NCBI GenBank assembly: GCA_027257055.1
Contig: JAPVLO010000153.1
Coordinates: 2,604,001-2,668,000 of the forward strand
Reading direction: 5' to 3'
DNA length: 64,000 bases
DNA from: Cephalopachus bancanus
Taxonomy: Eukaryota > Chordata > Mammalia > Primates > Tarsiidae
The notes under the pieces were generated by a model. It was not told the origin of the DNA, searched no databases, and saw only the letters and a program-made list of their open reading frames with translations. Each line of letters starts with the position of its first letter. Positions within the stretch are counted from its first letter, which is position 1. Below are positions 37,161 to 48,557 of this stretch, piece after piece. Made by a program: the position numbers and the translations under genes.

Positions 37161-37449
37161 TTTTTTTTTTTTTTGAGTTGGAGTCTCACTCTGTCGCCCA
37201 GACTGGAGTGCAGTGACTGCTCCCGGCCACCGCAGCCTCGACCTGCTGGATTCCGGCGATCCTTCCGCCTCAGCCTTCCAACTAGCCGGAATTACAGGCA
37301 TGCGCTACCACGCCCGGCTGATTTTTTGATTTATTGTAGAGATGAGGTCTTGCTGCCCAGGCGGGTCTCGAACCCGCGGGCTCAGGCAATCCACTCACCT
37401 CAGCCTCCCAAAGGCGTGGGATTACAGGCTGAGCCACTGAGCCCGGCAA
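37161..37449 (-). mobile_element. young-subfamily Alu dimer with perfect target-site duplication
   Basis: 'gattcagctttt' occurs at 37149-37160 and 37450-37461. It has a long poly-T end, the A-box deletion and the hairpin 'gcgggtctcgaacccgc'. Confidence 0.96.
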
Positions 37450-37461
37450 GATTCAGCTTTT

Positions 37462-38699
37462 TATTTTACATGGGAGCTGAGTTTTGGAGGAACAACAGTA
37501 CAATTCACAATTTGATGTCTGGTTATCTACAGGGGGTTCCTGTGTTTCTCAGGGCTTAGCCTGTGTCCACTTGTGCTACACTGAGCGTGATCTCCACCTG
37601 GGCCTTCAACCTGCTGACTGGCCATGGAGGGCAAAGGTACTGCTTTATCGCCAGAGAATGAGCTGCTGGAGATTGTGGCTGACTCTTTGTTATTGAAATA
37701 AAGAAAAGTTATCTGCCACTGAAATAAAAGGTAGTGCTTAGACAACACAAAATTATTCTTTAGGTTTCAAAAGTCAAGGTGGTTGAAAAATGTTTCACTC
37801 TGCAGTTATGTTTCTTTATAGATCATGGTGGGGTTTTTAGGTGTGTATTTTCTGATTGAATTTCTTTCTGAAGACAGCCAAGTCACTTTGAATAAAGTGA
37901 ACTATGTTTTATTTTAAATATTATATCATGATAACAATTCTATGGGTATGATTCTATCATCCTTCATTCTCTTTCTGTATTATTTACAACTGGGTTTATA
38001 TTATGAGTAACTTAAAAGTCAACCAGCAGCAATGGCTGAGCTAAATAAGAATTTATTTGTGTCACACACAGATACTCACATACACACACACATAAAGAAA
38101 TCTAGGGATAAGTAGTGAGGGGTACCATTAGGGTCGTAGACTGATTCTATTTTTCAATTCCTCTTTTCCAAAATGTAAGATTTTCATTCCTTTGTTTGCC
38201 GCCTCATGGTCACAGTTGGCCATTGCATCTCCAGACTCACAAACATGTTTTAGGCATTTGAAATGGATAAAGTGTAAAGGACCAACGAAGAATAGAAGCC
38301 AAATCTCTATCCTAAAATATATTTTCCTAAAGCTCCACTCAGCAATTTCTGTTTACATCTCATTGTCAAGGTCTCATATAGCGACTTCTAGCACAGTAGT
38401 TGCTGTCCCAAATAAAACTGGGGTTCTCTTTGTAAGGAAGGAGACTCTGCATTGGGTAGGCCATTAGAACTTCTTGTCAAACATCAACTATTTATAGAAC
38501 TGTAGAATATTTATATACAAGATTATTTAATATGGAGCAACTTTACCTTCTCATTTTATAGATAAAGATACTGAGGACTGGAAATATTAGGTGAATTTCC
38601 CACTTAGAGTCAGGGAAAAGGAAAATGATAAGTTTAATTCTTACATCACTCATGGTGAGTATTTCATTTTATTTCATTTAGTGCTTTACTGTATATACT
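37462..38699. other. unassigned sequence
   Basis: A MIR-like antisense scrap is at about 38553-38615 ('cattttatagataaagatactgag'). Frames at 37484-37696 and 38192-38467 are short with no domain. No gene is supported. Confidence 0.4.
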
Positions 38700-39220
38700 A
38701 GAGTATACATTACTTGAATTACTTAAATGTATTGTATTGTATCTATTTCTTGAATTTATTGCATTTTTGTATTCTTTTATATTTGTACCTATTATATTCC
38801 GTATTTGAATTTATTGTATTCATGTACCATTTATTTATTATGTGTATTGTGTTGTATTTATTGTATAGCTATTGCATTATTTATTGTATTTGCTTTTAGC
38901 ATTTATTACATTTGCATTTTTAAATTTTGTTTCAATTGTATTTCTGACTTGAATTTATTGTATGTTGTATTTGTGTATTCACTTATTTATTATGCTTACT
39001 GTGTTTTATTTCTTTATTGCATATTTATCAATATTTATTATGCATTGCATCTTATGTAAAATGTATATATTTTGTAATTATTGTATACTATATTTTTGAC
39101 TTGAATTTATTGTATATGTTTTTGTGTAAATGACTTGAACTGTCAGATATATCTTTGTATCTCCTTCAGTAAATACCAAAAAATTCACTGTAAAGACTTT
39201 TTTAAGTATTACTTGAATTC
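38700..39220. repeat. decayed AT-rich tandem repeat, unit about 150 bases
   Basis: The phrase 'ttgaatttattgtat' recurs at about 38803, 38950 and 39101, spacing 147-151 bases, with earlier and later partial copies near 38751 and 39212. Between anchors the units share further blocks ('tttatttattatg', 'attgcat', 'gtatttctgacttgaattt' or 'atatttttgacttgaattt'). It is made almost entirely of A and T. The ORFs here are low-complexity artefacts. Confidence 0.75.
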
Positions 39221-39354
39221 ATTGTATCATGAATATCATCAACAAAATGACAGAGGAGAGAAGGAACAGAATTTAATGGAATGAATTTGAAAAGTAGAAA
39301 AAACATTGTAATCCAAAAATAGTAACAAATCATAATAAAACACTTTGATGTATA

Positions 39355-39530
39355 GGAATATATATATATGTATGTACATATATATATACACATATACACA
39401 CTCCTACTATATATATACATGAGTATATATATATACATGAGTATATATATATATACATGAGTATATATACATGAGTTTTTATATATATATGATGGTACAT
39501 GAGTTTCCATATATATATATATATATATGA
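39355..39530. repeat. (AT)n / (ATAC)n / (ATACATGAGT)n microsatellite
   Basis: Repeated tracts of 'atatatatatacatgagt' at 39405-39478 and a pure (AT)n at 39510-39528. The sequence is nearly self-complementary. Confidence 0.93.
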
Positions 39531-41392
39531 TGGAACTGAAGTTCCACTTGCACTACAGACTGCTTCATAGAAATCCTAATAAACGAGAGGGCAGAATGGA
39601 GAGGAATGATGCTTGAAATATTTCAGTTCCTTTGAGAAGTCTTTGCTGCTTGAGACTGCTGGTTGGGTGTCATTGTGATAGATGTGCATATCGAACCAAC
39701 TTCTTCCAGGCCTTGTATTTTGTTTGCTGTCTGCATTTTTTAATCCTAATAGCAGACTATTGCCATCGGGAGTCCCAGAGTTTTCTTTCTTTTCACTATA
39801 ACTTTCACAATAAGGAAGAATAAATTCCCCTCAGAGCAATAGTTGTTCTAGTTTTCCTTTCAGAAAATAAGTTTAATTTGAACAAGTTTCATTAGGCTGA
39901 TTTTATTCTCCATCTTCATTTTTTGTGTCTCTTTTCCTAGGGGTACTTTCTGATGTGCACCGTGGGAACTCAGGTTTATGACACAGACCCCTAAAAGGGC
40001 CACTTTCTTTGATTTTCTAATTGCCTTATGACCATTCTGCCCAAGTTCAGGGGCCACACATACTAAATGCTTCTCAGAACACACTGTCCTTGAACATACA
40101 TTTTGGATTTTTAGCAGTGATTTTATTTCACTTGCACTTAAAACTTCTTAGCTAGATAAAGGCTTTGCTTTTTATCAGTTATGTCACATTGAAAGGCATT
40201 TTTCAGTGAAATACTCAAATTTCCTTTTTCCATTGGAGGAAAGTATGTGTCTTTCACTTAACACATAACCAAGTATTTTAATATCCCAATACTATGGACA
40301 TTAGCGTTTGATAAATTCTTTTCCCGAGACTTGCCAAAAGTTGAGTCACCCAAAGAGAACCTGGGGAAGTTGACAGTTACCACCTGGGTCAGGCTGGGCT
40401 TAATCACCTTGGTTCAAGTTATGTCAATTACTTTCAATTCCTGAGTGAGATAAGAGTTAGAAGTAACTGCTAATGGAAAACTAACAGTTGAAAGTAATTG
40501 CTAGTGGAAAAAAGGGACAGCCCAAAAAAGAAATATAGGCTTCAAAGTAGGGAGAGACTTGGTGAGTAGACAGACATTGGGCAGAATGACATCTTACATC
40601 AAGGCTACATGGCACCAGCTTGGAGCAGTAGACAAAACAGCCTTTTCTAAAAGGTGTTATCAGTCAACACCTGCCCTAGTATTTGTACCAGATACCAAGC
40701 ATGACAAGGTACTTCAGGGGCCTGAATAGTGATCTTCAAGGGAGACAAAAACAGTAATGATAGGGTATTCCCAGTTCAGAGAAAGAATCTTTGGGGGTAG
40801 AAGTAAAAACAGAACATGTAAGGGCAAAGTAGATCCGAGTCAGCAATGATGATTTTGCAGGTTAAATTAGGACATAAAATTTAAGAGGTATTGAGTCCCC
40901 AGCTGGACTGGGCAAAATGATTTTTTTCAGCTTACAGATCAATGATATTTCACAAATGAATCTCTTCTTGTGTCCTTGTATTTTATTCTCCCTCTTCTTC
41001 TGCTATAAATACTTAATTGATTAGTAAATATTCCTTTTGAATCTTAACTCCGAAGAAACGTGGAGAGGGGTGTATGGGCTTGTGTTTAAGGATTTGTGTT
41101 TGGACCAAGAATAAAAGTGATGCAGAAGCAAAAAAGCAATTGGAATTACAGGGAAATGAGATAGAATCAAGGCCAGCTTACACTAGTGACCCCGAGATCA
41201 CTTTGCTTCAAAAGATTACATTCCACTGTTGGACAACTCTGATGGTTAGAAAGATTTTTTTAGGTTATCTCCATTCACTGAGTTAAATTTTGCTTCCCAG
41301 AAAAATAAAAAACAAATAAACTTCTCCAGCAGAACAACTTCTCAACTTCAAAACTAAGATTAATTTGTCAAAATTCTGAAGGAACAAAGAAT
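39531..41392. other. unassigned sequence
   Basis: One of the larger repeat-poor blocks. Frames at 39632-39823, 39860-40084 and 41074-41286 lack domains. The text at 40485-40512 repeats 'aactgctaatggaaaactaacag' as 'aattgctagtggaaaaaag', a small local duplication. No gene is supported. Confidence 0.4.
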
Positions 41393-41670
41393 GTACTCAC
41401 GCCTATAATCCCAGCATTTTGGGAGGTTGAGGAGGGAGGATTGCCTGAGCCCATGTGATTGAGACCAACCTGGGCAACTTGGCAAGACCTCATCTCTACA
41501 ATAAATAAAAAATTAGCCTGGCATGGTGGTGCATGCCTGTAGTTCTAGCTACTTGGAAGGCTGAGGCAGAAGAATCGTGTGAGCCCAGCAGGTCAAGGCT
41601 GCGGTGACTGTGAACATGACAATGCACTCCAGTCTCGGTGACAGAGTGAGATTTCAACTAAAAATAAAAA
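41393..41670 (+). mobile_element. older Alu dimer, 5' end truncated
   Basis: The sense copy starts inside the A box ('ctcacgcctataatccc') with ancestral spacing. Both arms follow. The flanks 'aaagaatgta' and 'ataagaatgtgtt' suggest a decayed target duplication. Confidence 0.9.
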
Positions 41671-41707
41671 AATAAGAATGTGTTCACAAGACAAAAAAAG
41701 TATAGTA

Positions 41708-41992
41708 GCCGGACTCGGTGGCTCAGCCTGTAATCCCGCGCCTTTGGGAGGCTGAGGAGAGTGGATTGCTTGAGCCTGAGGGTTCGAGACCCGCCTGGGC
41801 AGTGAGACCTCATCTCTACAATAAATCAAAAAATCAGCTGGATGTGGTAGCGCATGCTTGTAATTCCAGCTACTTGGAAGGCTGAGGTGGAAGGATCACC
41901 GGAGCCCAGCAGGCCCAGGCTGCGGTGGCCGGGAGTGGCCACTGCACTCCAGTCTGGGTGACAGAGTGAGACTCCAACTCAAAAAAAAAAAA
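41708..41992 (+). mobile_element. young-subfamily Alu dimer with perfect target-site duplication
   Basis: 'aaaaaaagtatagta' occurs at 41693-41707 and 41993-42007. It begins 'gccggactcggtggctcagcc', carrying the A-box deletion. The B-box hairpin reads 'gagggttcgagacccgc', one pair short. It lies immediately after the older Alu. Confidence 0.96.
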
Positions 41993-42535
41993 AAAAAAAG
42001 TATAGTAAAAATTATCAATGATTTAGTAAGCATATACTTACTAGTTTTATTCATCAAATAGCATACTTCAAGCATTTTCAAGTAATGCCTTTTACATTAT
42101 GTTTAGGATTAAATATTGAGCTTAATAGTACATCCATGAACAGCTAGTTCTGCTAAATATCTCTTTTCTGGTTTTGAAACCCAAAGGGCAAAGCAGCTTT
42201 AAATAAAAGCCTTTGCAATTCTAAATGCTAGAGTCTCTTTGTACTGTATTTAATGTCAAGAATTTAGCCTTAAAGAGGGGTCCTCTTTCAGAAAGAATAC
42301 CAGAGGGTGGAGTGGAAGTTGGAAGTTAAATTCAAACCAGATGGGAAGGAAACCAACAAAACACAATAAAAATTAAAAGGAAATATTTACCTCACTGGGC
42401 AGTGAACACACAGCACGCACGCACACAATCGTGCTACTTCATTACTCTGACCTCACTTCCTCAAGGTAGGAAGACTTTATACATGCACTTTTTGAGTCTG
42501 CTCTTTGACCCAAAAGCAGAAGTCTCTGAGCTCCT

Positions 42536-42696
42536 TTTTTTTTTTTTGAGTTGGAGTCTCACTCTGTCGCCCAGACTGGAGTGCAGTGGCCGCTCCCGGC
42601 CACCGCAGCCTTGACCTGCTGGGCTCCGGCGATCCTCCGCCTCAGCCTTCCGAGTAGCCGGAATTACAGGCATGCGCTACCACACCCGGCAGATTT
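42536..42696 (-). mobile_element. free right-arm Alu monomer with target-site duplication
   Basis: Only the right arm is present, beginning at its first bases (complement of '...ccaccacccggc' is 'gccgggtgtgg'). The flanks are 'gtctctgagctcct' at 42522-42535 and 'gtctctgagcttct' at 42697-42710. The sequence is otherwise that of the young subfamily, so this was inserted as a monomer or truncated exactly at the arm junction. Confidence 0.92.
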
Positions 42697-42710
42697 GTCT
42701 CTGAGCTTCT

Positions 42711-45599
42711 ATGTTGCCTTCTTTCAAGTCTGCCAGTTGAATGTAGGGGAGAGTTGAGTTACTTTGAAAATAATTCTTAAAATTAAAAAAAAAGAAAGAA
42801 ACTTAGCTCCCATACAGGTAAAATAGTAATACAGCATACCCTTCACTAAGAACTTATGGTAATTAAATATGTGGAAAAAAATCAAGTAAATTATATTGTG
42901 CTATTTAAAAAAACGAAAATAATTCTTATCAGCAATTAATCATTAAAACTCTATTCTTCCCCATCTAATTATGATGTAGCAATTTCACTTCAAATATTGC
43001 AGCCTGGAACAATGTGATATTATATACTTTATCATTGGCTAGTACGTAGACTTTTGAAGTAGTCAGGTGCCCTTATTGGAAAAGTCACCTTCCCAAGCTG
43101 GCTACCACAAGCACTTCAGCTATCCATACCTGGATCAACACCAGATGATTTGTTAGTTACCAGGGTGAATTGCAGATATATTTATTTAATGTGTAAAATT
43201 TGTGGCTTGTTAGCATAGTAGATATTAATAATCGCTCAAACTGATTAAATTAGAGATATTAAAGACATGTAGATTGGCTAAAATATTATTAAAGACACTT
43301 CCTACTTTTGCATAAACAAATTCTACAAAATAAAAAATTCTGTAGCTTCTTCTTTAAGTAATTTCCTCTAGGCTTAATTCCAAAATAATCCTGTGTCTAG
43401 CAAGTATTTAGGAAGATTTCTAGTAGGTTAACACCAATATCAGAGTACCAGGATCTTGCCTTTGGGGTACTATACTCACCTCAAAAACTTCATGGGAGGT
43501 GACAGTTTGAAACCAAGAAGAAGAGCTAGGACTTCATTGAGCTAGCAGAAAAGCTTGCATTGACTGTTTTGTTCTTGTTTGCTAATGAAGTTAGTCAGTC
43601 AACTTGTGTGGTAGAATTAGGTATAGGACTTGCTTTCATTATAACCTGGTAGAAAGGTTGTGGAAGAGTAACTAATATATGTGCACTTTAAGTCTTTTCT
43701 GCATTTAATGTGATCCACTAAACAGAAACTTAGAGTTGTACATGATCAAAGTGGCTTGGATCAATGTTCCATACACTCCAAATAATTTTGTTTTCAACTC
43801 TTTATTCACCATAGCACCTTATTTTAAACATCTTCAGCAGACTGAGACAGCACGAACAGCTTCTCGTCATTATTTGGAAATCTCTCAAAACTCAGGTTGC
43901 TATGGACAACCAAAGGAAGAAGGGTTGAGAGGGGAAAGAGAAAGTACATTGGGTCAGTTGGGGCTGCCCTCTGCCTGACTGATGTGATGATCTTTCCTAA
44001 AGGGCAAGTGGTGACAAGAGACCATGGCTCTTACTCACACCCAGGGAGGGCTGTACCAAGTCATAAATGTCTCAAACAAGGAATTTTTATGTCCCTTTGG
44101 ATTAGCTGCAAGGGTCAAGGGCAAGAGTAAAGCCTGCTTCTTTTGCCTGTCCATTTCTCTTGGCTAGGCAATGCGTGCCGTCTTCTGGACAGAGCTGGAC
44201 TAAGAGGAGAGATGGTAGAATGAGTCATCTCAGCTGAATGGAGATGTACCGGAAAGAAAGTACTCAGGGAATAATCCATGACTATGGGTGATTGTGTTTG
44301 TTGCTACCCTTTTGAGGCAAGCTCCTTTGCTGAGAGTACTTTGAGATAATTGTAATACTGATATAAACTGAGCAAATGCAAACGTTTTGTCCTTCTTTGG
44401 CTCTGCCCTATGTTCAATTATTGGTGATGTCATGACAAGTCACTTCCCACTTGCCTTTTGGGCCTTTGTCTCAAAAGAAAGACTAGAGGAATGATATGAG
44501 GATCTGTTCCTTTAGGAGAGTCCAAGTAAAAAAGCAGAGGCAACACATTTTTCTGTGTGTGTCCTGGTTTGCCTTCCATCCTTCATCTGTTGGCATTTCC
44601 TTGGCAGTTATAGCTAGAGCCACCGGGAGCAGTAGGAAGACGGTCAGAGTCAGTGCCACCAAGAGACAGACACATCATCCTGGGCAGGGGAAGTTTTAAT
44701 CATTTTATCATCTGCACCAGAGGACCTGCAAAGAGAGAGAGCTGCTAAGTTTGTTGAAGAAAGCCCATGACGCCTGGAAAACTATAAAACACATAAGAAC
44801 TTTATCTTTACAACTATCTATAATTTATAATTTCCAGTTCAGTTTATGTGGCTGATGCAAGTTTCTTTGAAGATAAAAGCAGGGTTTTGTATATACAGCT
44901 ATCAGTGACTGTTATAACATGTTCAGGGTGTGGAAGTTCTTGAAATGACCACATTCCCTTTGCTTGCCAGTCTTGTCATGAGTGATTCCATTGATTGCAT
45001 CTGTGGCTATTTCTGGAGCTGCACTAGATTTGAAGACAGATATGGGCAGCTTGATAAAAATTATTTCTCGAATGGCAGTGGCATTTTCATTTTATCTGCT
45101 GCAGAATCACTGGCAGTCCTTATTTTTTCAATTGTAAAATAGTGTTTGGGATTGTGTTATATTTTCTGGTATGTTTTTCTATTTAATTCTGGTGCCCCCG
45201 GGTGCTTTTAGCAGGTTTTTCATTGCGAGTGTAGGGTGTGTGTGTGTGCACGCGTGTGTGTGTTTGGTAACTGTATGCAACTACAGAATAGTTCTTCAGT
45301 ATTTCAACTTGCAGTGCTTTTCTTGTGGAAAAAAAATGGCAACAATCTTAAACAATTATCATCTGATTGGTTCCAAAAGGAGAAAGGCATTTTCTTTTAA
45401 GTGCTGATGGCAACAGAAAAAGGAAGGAGACCAAATAAACAAGAGTGAGTGGGAACAGTTTGATTTTTGCCTTCTGGGCCTTAGGCATTGAATTAGAATG
45501 GGTCCTATCACCGATATATCAAGATGGGCAAGGGGATACAAAGGTAAACTGAATTTTTTCTCTAGGTGATCAGCTAAGGTGTATACATTCTAGATCTTG
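42711..45599. other. unassigned sequence
   Basis: Large repeat-poor block. No frame above about 80 residues and no recognised domain. A short mixed GT/CG tract is at 45228-45262. This is a candidate block for an intron or a conserved non-coding search. Confidence 0.4.
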
Positions 45600-45985
45600 A
45601 GCAATTAAACTTTCATTTATTCCACAGATATTTATTTTGTGTTAACAGATATTTATTAGGTGCTGGGGTTACTGTAGTAAATAAGATCAAAGGCTAAACC
45701 GCATAGAGGATGCTAGGAGAGAGAAAAACAAGGACATGTGTGAACATAAAATACAATTTCAGGTAGAGTGAAAGATGTGAGGAAAAGCAGTTAAATAGAA
45801 ACTGAATGAAGTTCAAGAGGTAACCTGAGGAAGACCTGGGGGAGGAGAAGAGTGTGGAGGAAAAGAAATGAGAAAGCAAGGGGCTGGGGCTAGATTTCGG
45901 GTGGCTTCCACCTCTGCTGACTGGGGAATCTTTTAAGGATTCCAACTTGGAAGTGATGCCATCTGATTTATGACTTTAAAAGCTC
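45600..45985 (+). repeat. ancient interspersed repeat, unnamed
   Basis: It has 'ccacagatatttattttgtg', 'gatatttattaggtgctgggg', 'gaagacctgggggaggagaag' and 'gccatctgatttatgactttaaaagctcactttgg'. It is the same style as the split repeat at 7201-8125. I cannot name the family. Confidence 0.45.
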
Positions 45986-46424
45986 ACTTTGGTGTACCAT
46001 CTCTTTTTGACTTTACTGCTTGTGCATCAGTGCTAGTAGAAAAACCACTGTATTCTCATAACAATTATTGAGTGGCCTCATGATACTTTTCATAAAGCTC
46101 TAATAAACCCAGGATCCCACACTTGCAGGTTAGTAAAATGTACTTTTTGATTGGGGCCTGGAAAAGGAACATTCAGGACATTCTGCAAAGTAGTATATTG
46201 CCTTATATTAACCAAGCAGTTTATACTGATAGGGGAATAAAAGGTATCATTAAAATAAAATGCCAGGAAAATATTTATTTTTAATTGATTTGCTTGCTAC
46301 ATACTTGTGGTATGTACTTTTCTGTGGTCAGACTTTGCAGTAGTGTCAGGAATTTGTTGATTATTTAGCCGTTCCTCGGTTATCCAAGGCAGGGTATTTC
46401 AGTGAGTCAGAGAAGGGGCCCCGG

Positions 46425-46628
46425 AGGACAGCTGACTGTGTTTGAAACTCATCTCTGCCATTACTAAGAGCTACTTAACTACACTGGGCCTCTGAATGAC
46501 TGCAAAATAGGAAATAATATGAGAGTCATCCTTATAGGGTTTGTGAGGATAAAATGAGACAATACATACAAACTGTTTCTGACATAACTTAAGTGTTCAG
46601 TGGAAGTTAGCTAGCTACTATTATTGTT
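46425..46628 (+). mobile_element. MIR SINE
   Basis: 'gtttgaaactcatctctgcc', 'gagctacttaactacactgggcctctg', 'gtttgtgaggataaaatgagacaatacat' and 'gttagctagctactattatt' give the full MIR block order. Confidence 0.85.
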
Positions 46629-46629
46629 T

Positions 46630-47187
46630 TCTTAGGCAAATTTCAAATAAGGAAGATTTTTAAATGCCATGTATAATTAATTAGACACAGTTAATTTTAC
46701 ATAATTTGGAATCTGAATGGGCAAAATTATGTTTCTGTAATACAGTGTTTTGTGAGGTAGTACACAATCATGGGGTGACTTTTTGCAAGCCCTAGACAAC
46801 AGGTTTGAGGGGGCTGGTATTGTTGAAGGAAGAGAGGTTCAAGACTGGACAAGTTTGTAGTTTGAAATTGGCAGGAAGGATTTATAGCAAAAAATGAGTG
46901 TTAAAGTTGTGAGGCAGACAAAAATGATCTTAAGAAAAGTTGTAAAATGGATAGGAGATGGGTGGTGGGAAGGCTATGACTCCAATGGGTATGCTTCTGT
47001 TTTGGACTTTGATTTGTTGATGCTATCACCTGTCTCTCTTTCGCATCATTTTCAAGTGAGTTCTCAAAGGGCATTTTAAGATGCTACATTTTAAGTGTGA
47101 GATATAAAAATATAAGACACTGGGAAAAATAGAATTGTCCTACGATCTTTTGTTTTGTGGTCAAATTTGCCAAGTTTGTTTCATAAC
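46630..47187. other. unassigned sequence
   Basis: No recognised repeat or exon. Confidence 0.4.
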
Positions 47188-47452
47188 CATACACAGTTGA
47201 CCCTCCATATCTGTGGGTTGTGCATTCATAGACAACCAACTATAGATTGAAAATATTTGAAAAAATTACATTGTTATAGGTATTATAAGTAATCTAGAAA
47301 TGACATAAATTATACGGGAGGATGTGTATAGGTTACAAGCAAATACTATACTCTCTTATATTGGGAACTTTACCATCCTTATATTTTGTATCTCTCCTAG
47401 GGGAGTGGTCCTGAAACCAATCCCCTGCTGATACCAAAGGATGAGTGTATGT
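47188..47452 (+). mobile_element. Tigger-like (pogo/Tc1) non-autonomous element
   Basis: It begins 'cagttgaccctccatatctgtgggtt', has 'gattgaaaatatttgaaaaaatt', 'gttataggtattataagtaatctagaaatgac' and 'atacgggaggatgtgtataggtt', and ends 'gaaaccaatcccctgctgataccaaaggatgagtg'. The ends are inverted copies. Length is about 265 bases. This matches the well-known mammalian 'cagtcggccctccgtatcc' family. Confidence 0.85.
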
Positions 47453-47739
47453 GTATTTCAATGCAATTTTTGCCTTTGAAAATGCCTGTGATTTAAATAG
47501 CTGCCTTAAAATAGATTTTAGCTTACATTCACCATTGGTCTCAGCCAATAGTCCAATGCTATCATTTTTATCTTCTTTAGCTAAGTTATATAACATTTCA
47601 AATAATCCAGTGTATAAATAGAAATAATAATCCTGAAAAAAAAAATCCCTCATCAAAAGTGACAAAATCTTTTTAGTGGGTTCTTGCTCAATTTTCTCAG
47701 CCATGTGCTGTGCTTCTGAACTCATGGTTAGGTTAAAAT

Positions 47740-47766
47740 ACACACACACACACACACACACACACA
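47740..47766. repeat. (CA)n microsatellite
   Basis: About 13 CA units, shorter than the other two dinucleotide tracts. Confidence 0.93.
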
Positions 47767-47864
47767 GCATTTCACCATTTGTAAATCTCTTAATTCTTTT
47801 ATTATTAATCAGGAAAGAGCATCATTTGGTACGGAATTTAAAATCCCATTTTATTTTCTATATT

Positions 47865-48001
47865 TTCCTTTTCTTTTTATTCTTTTCTTATTTTCCCTAT
47901 TCTTATCTTTTTTCTTCTTCCTCTTCTCCTCTCCCCTCCCCTTCTCTCTCCCTCATTTCCCCCCTTCTTTCCTTTTTTCTTTTTCCCTCCTTCCTTTGTT
48001 T
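47865..48001. repeat. long polypyrimidine tract
   Basis: About 135 bases almost entirely of C and T on the plus strand, moving from T-rich (ttttctttttattctttt) to C-rich (ctcccctccccttctctctccctc) and back. It is low complexity and not a gene. Confidence 0.93.
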
Positions 48002-48409
48002 TAGTGATGCCAGAAGAAACTCACTATACAGATAGAGTTATGCCATGGGGTGATGAAATGAGCTCATGTCACTCTGTGACACATGTTCTAAATCCCATGC
48101 TCTCTTGTTAGCTCCTGCATTACTTCTTATTTTTGAGGAGGGTGACCCTGATTGACACAGACTTTCAGTGACAACTAACATGTATACAGAAACTGAAATG
48201 AATACAGAAAGATAAGGGATATGGGAGGAAAAGGAAAAAAAAATAGTCCAAAATAAACTCAACATCATGTCTATGCTTCAACTGAATTTTTAAAACTAAG
48301 CATGGTTAAGAATTCCATTCTGGATCAAACATAGGAAAGAGATGGAAAGCAGAAAAAAAAAATCAGAAAGTTAAAGGGAATGTGTGTGTGTGATGTTTCC
48401 TATTTTTCA

Positions 48410-48535
48410 CTCTTTTAAAAATATATTTTATTTTATTGTAGATATGTAGTATACAAGTTAGGATTAGCTACACAAGCAGAGTGCATGCAGGTGAAGTTTG
48501 GAATTCCAACTGGCCCTCATTTCCCTTGGTTTAGG
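48410..48535 (-). mobile_element. L1 3' UTR fragment, antisense (older)
   Basis: 'attgtagatatgtagtatacaagttaggattagctacacaag' followed by 'tgcatgcaggtgaagtt' is a diverged match to the antisense L1 tail at 35761-35927. Confidence 0.55.
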
Positions 48536-48557
48536 ACCAGGTAGCCTTTGTGATGCT

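Noticed and set aside
38714..39510. Tyrosine/isoleucine-rich frames resembling membrane proteins
   Set aside because: Low-complexity translation of an AT-rich tandem repeat and AT microsatellite.
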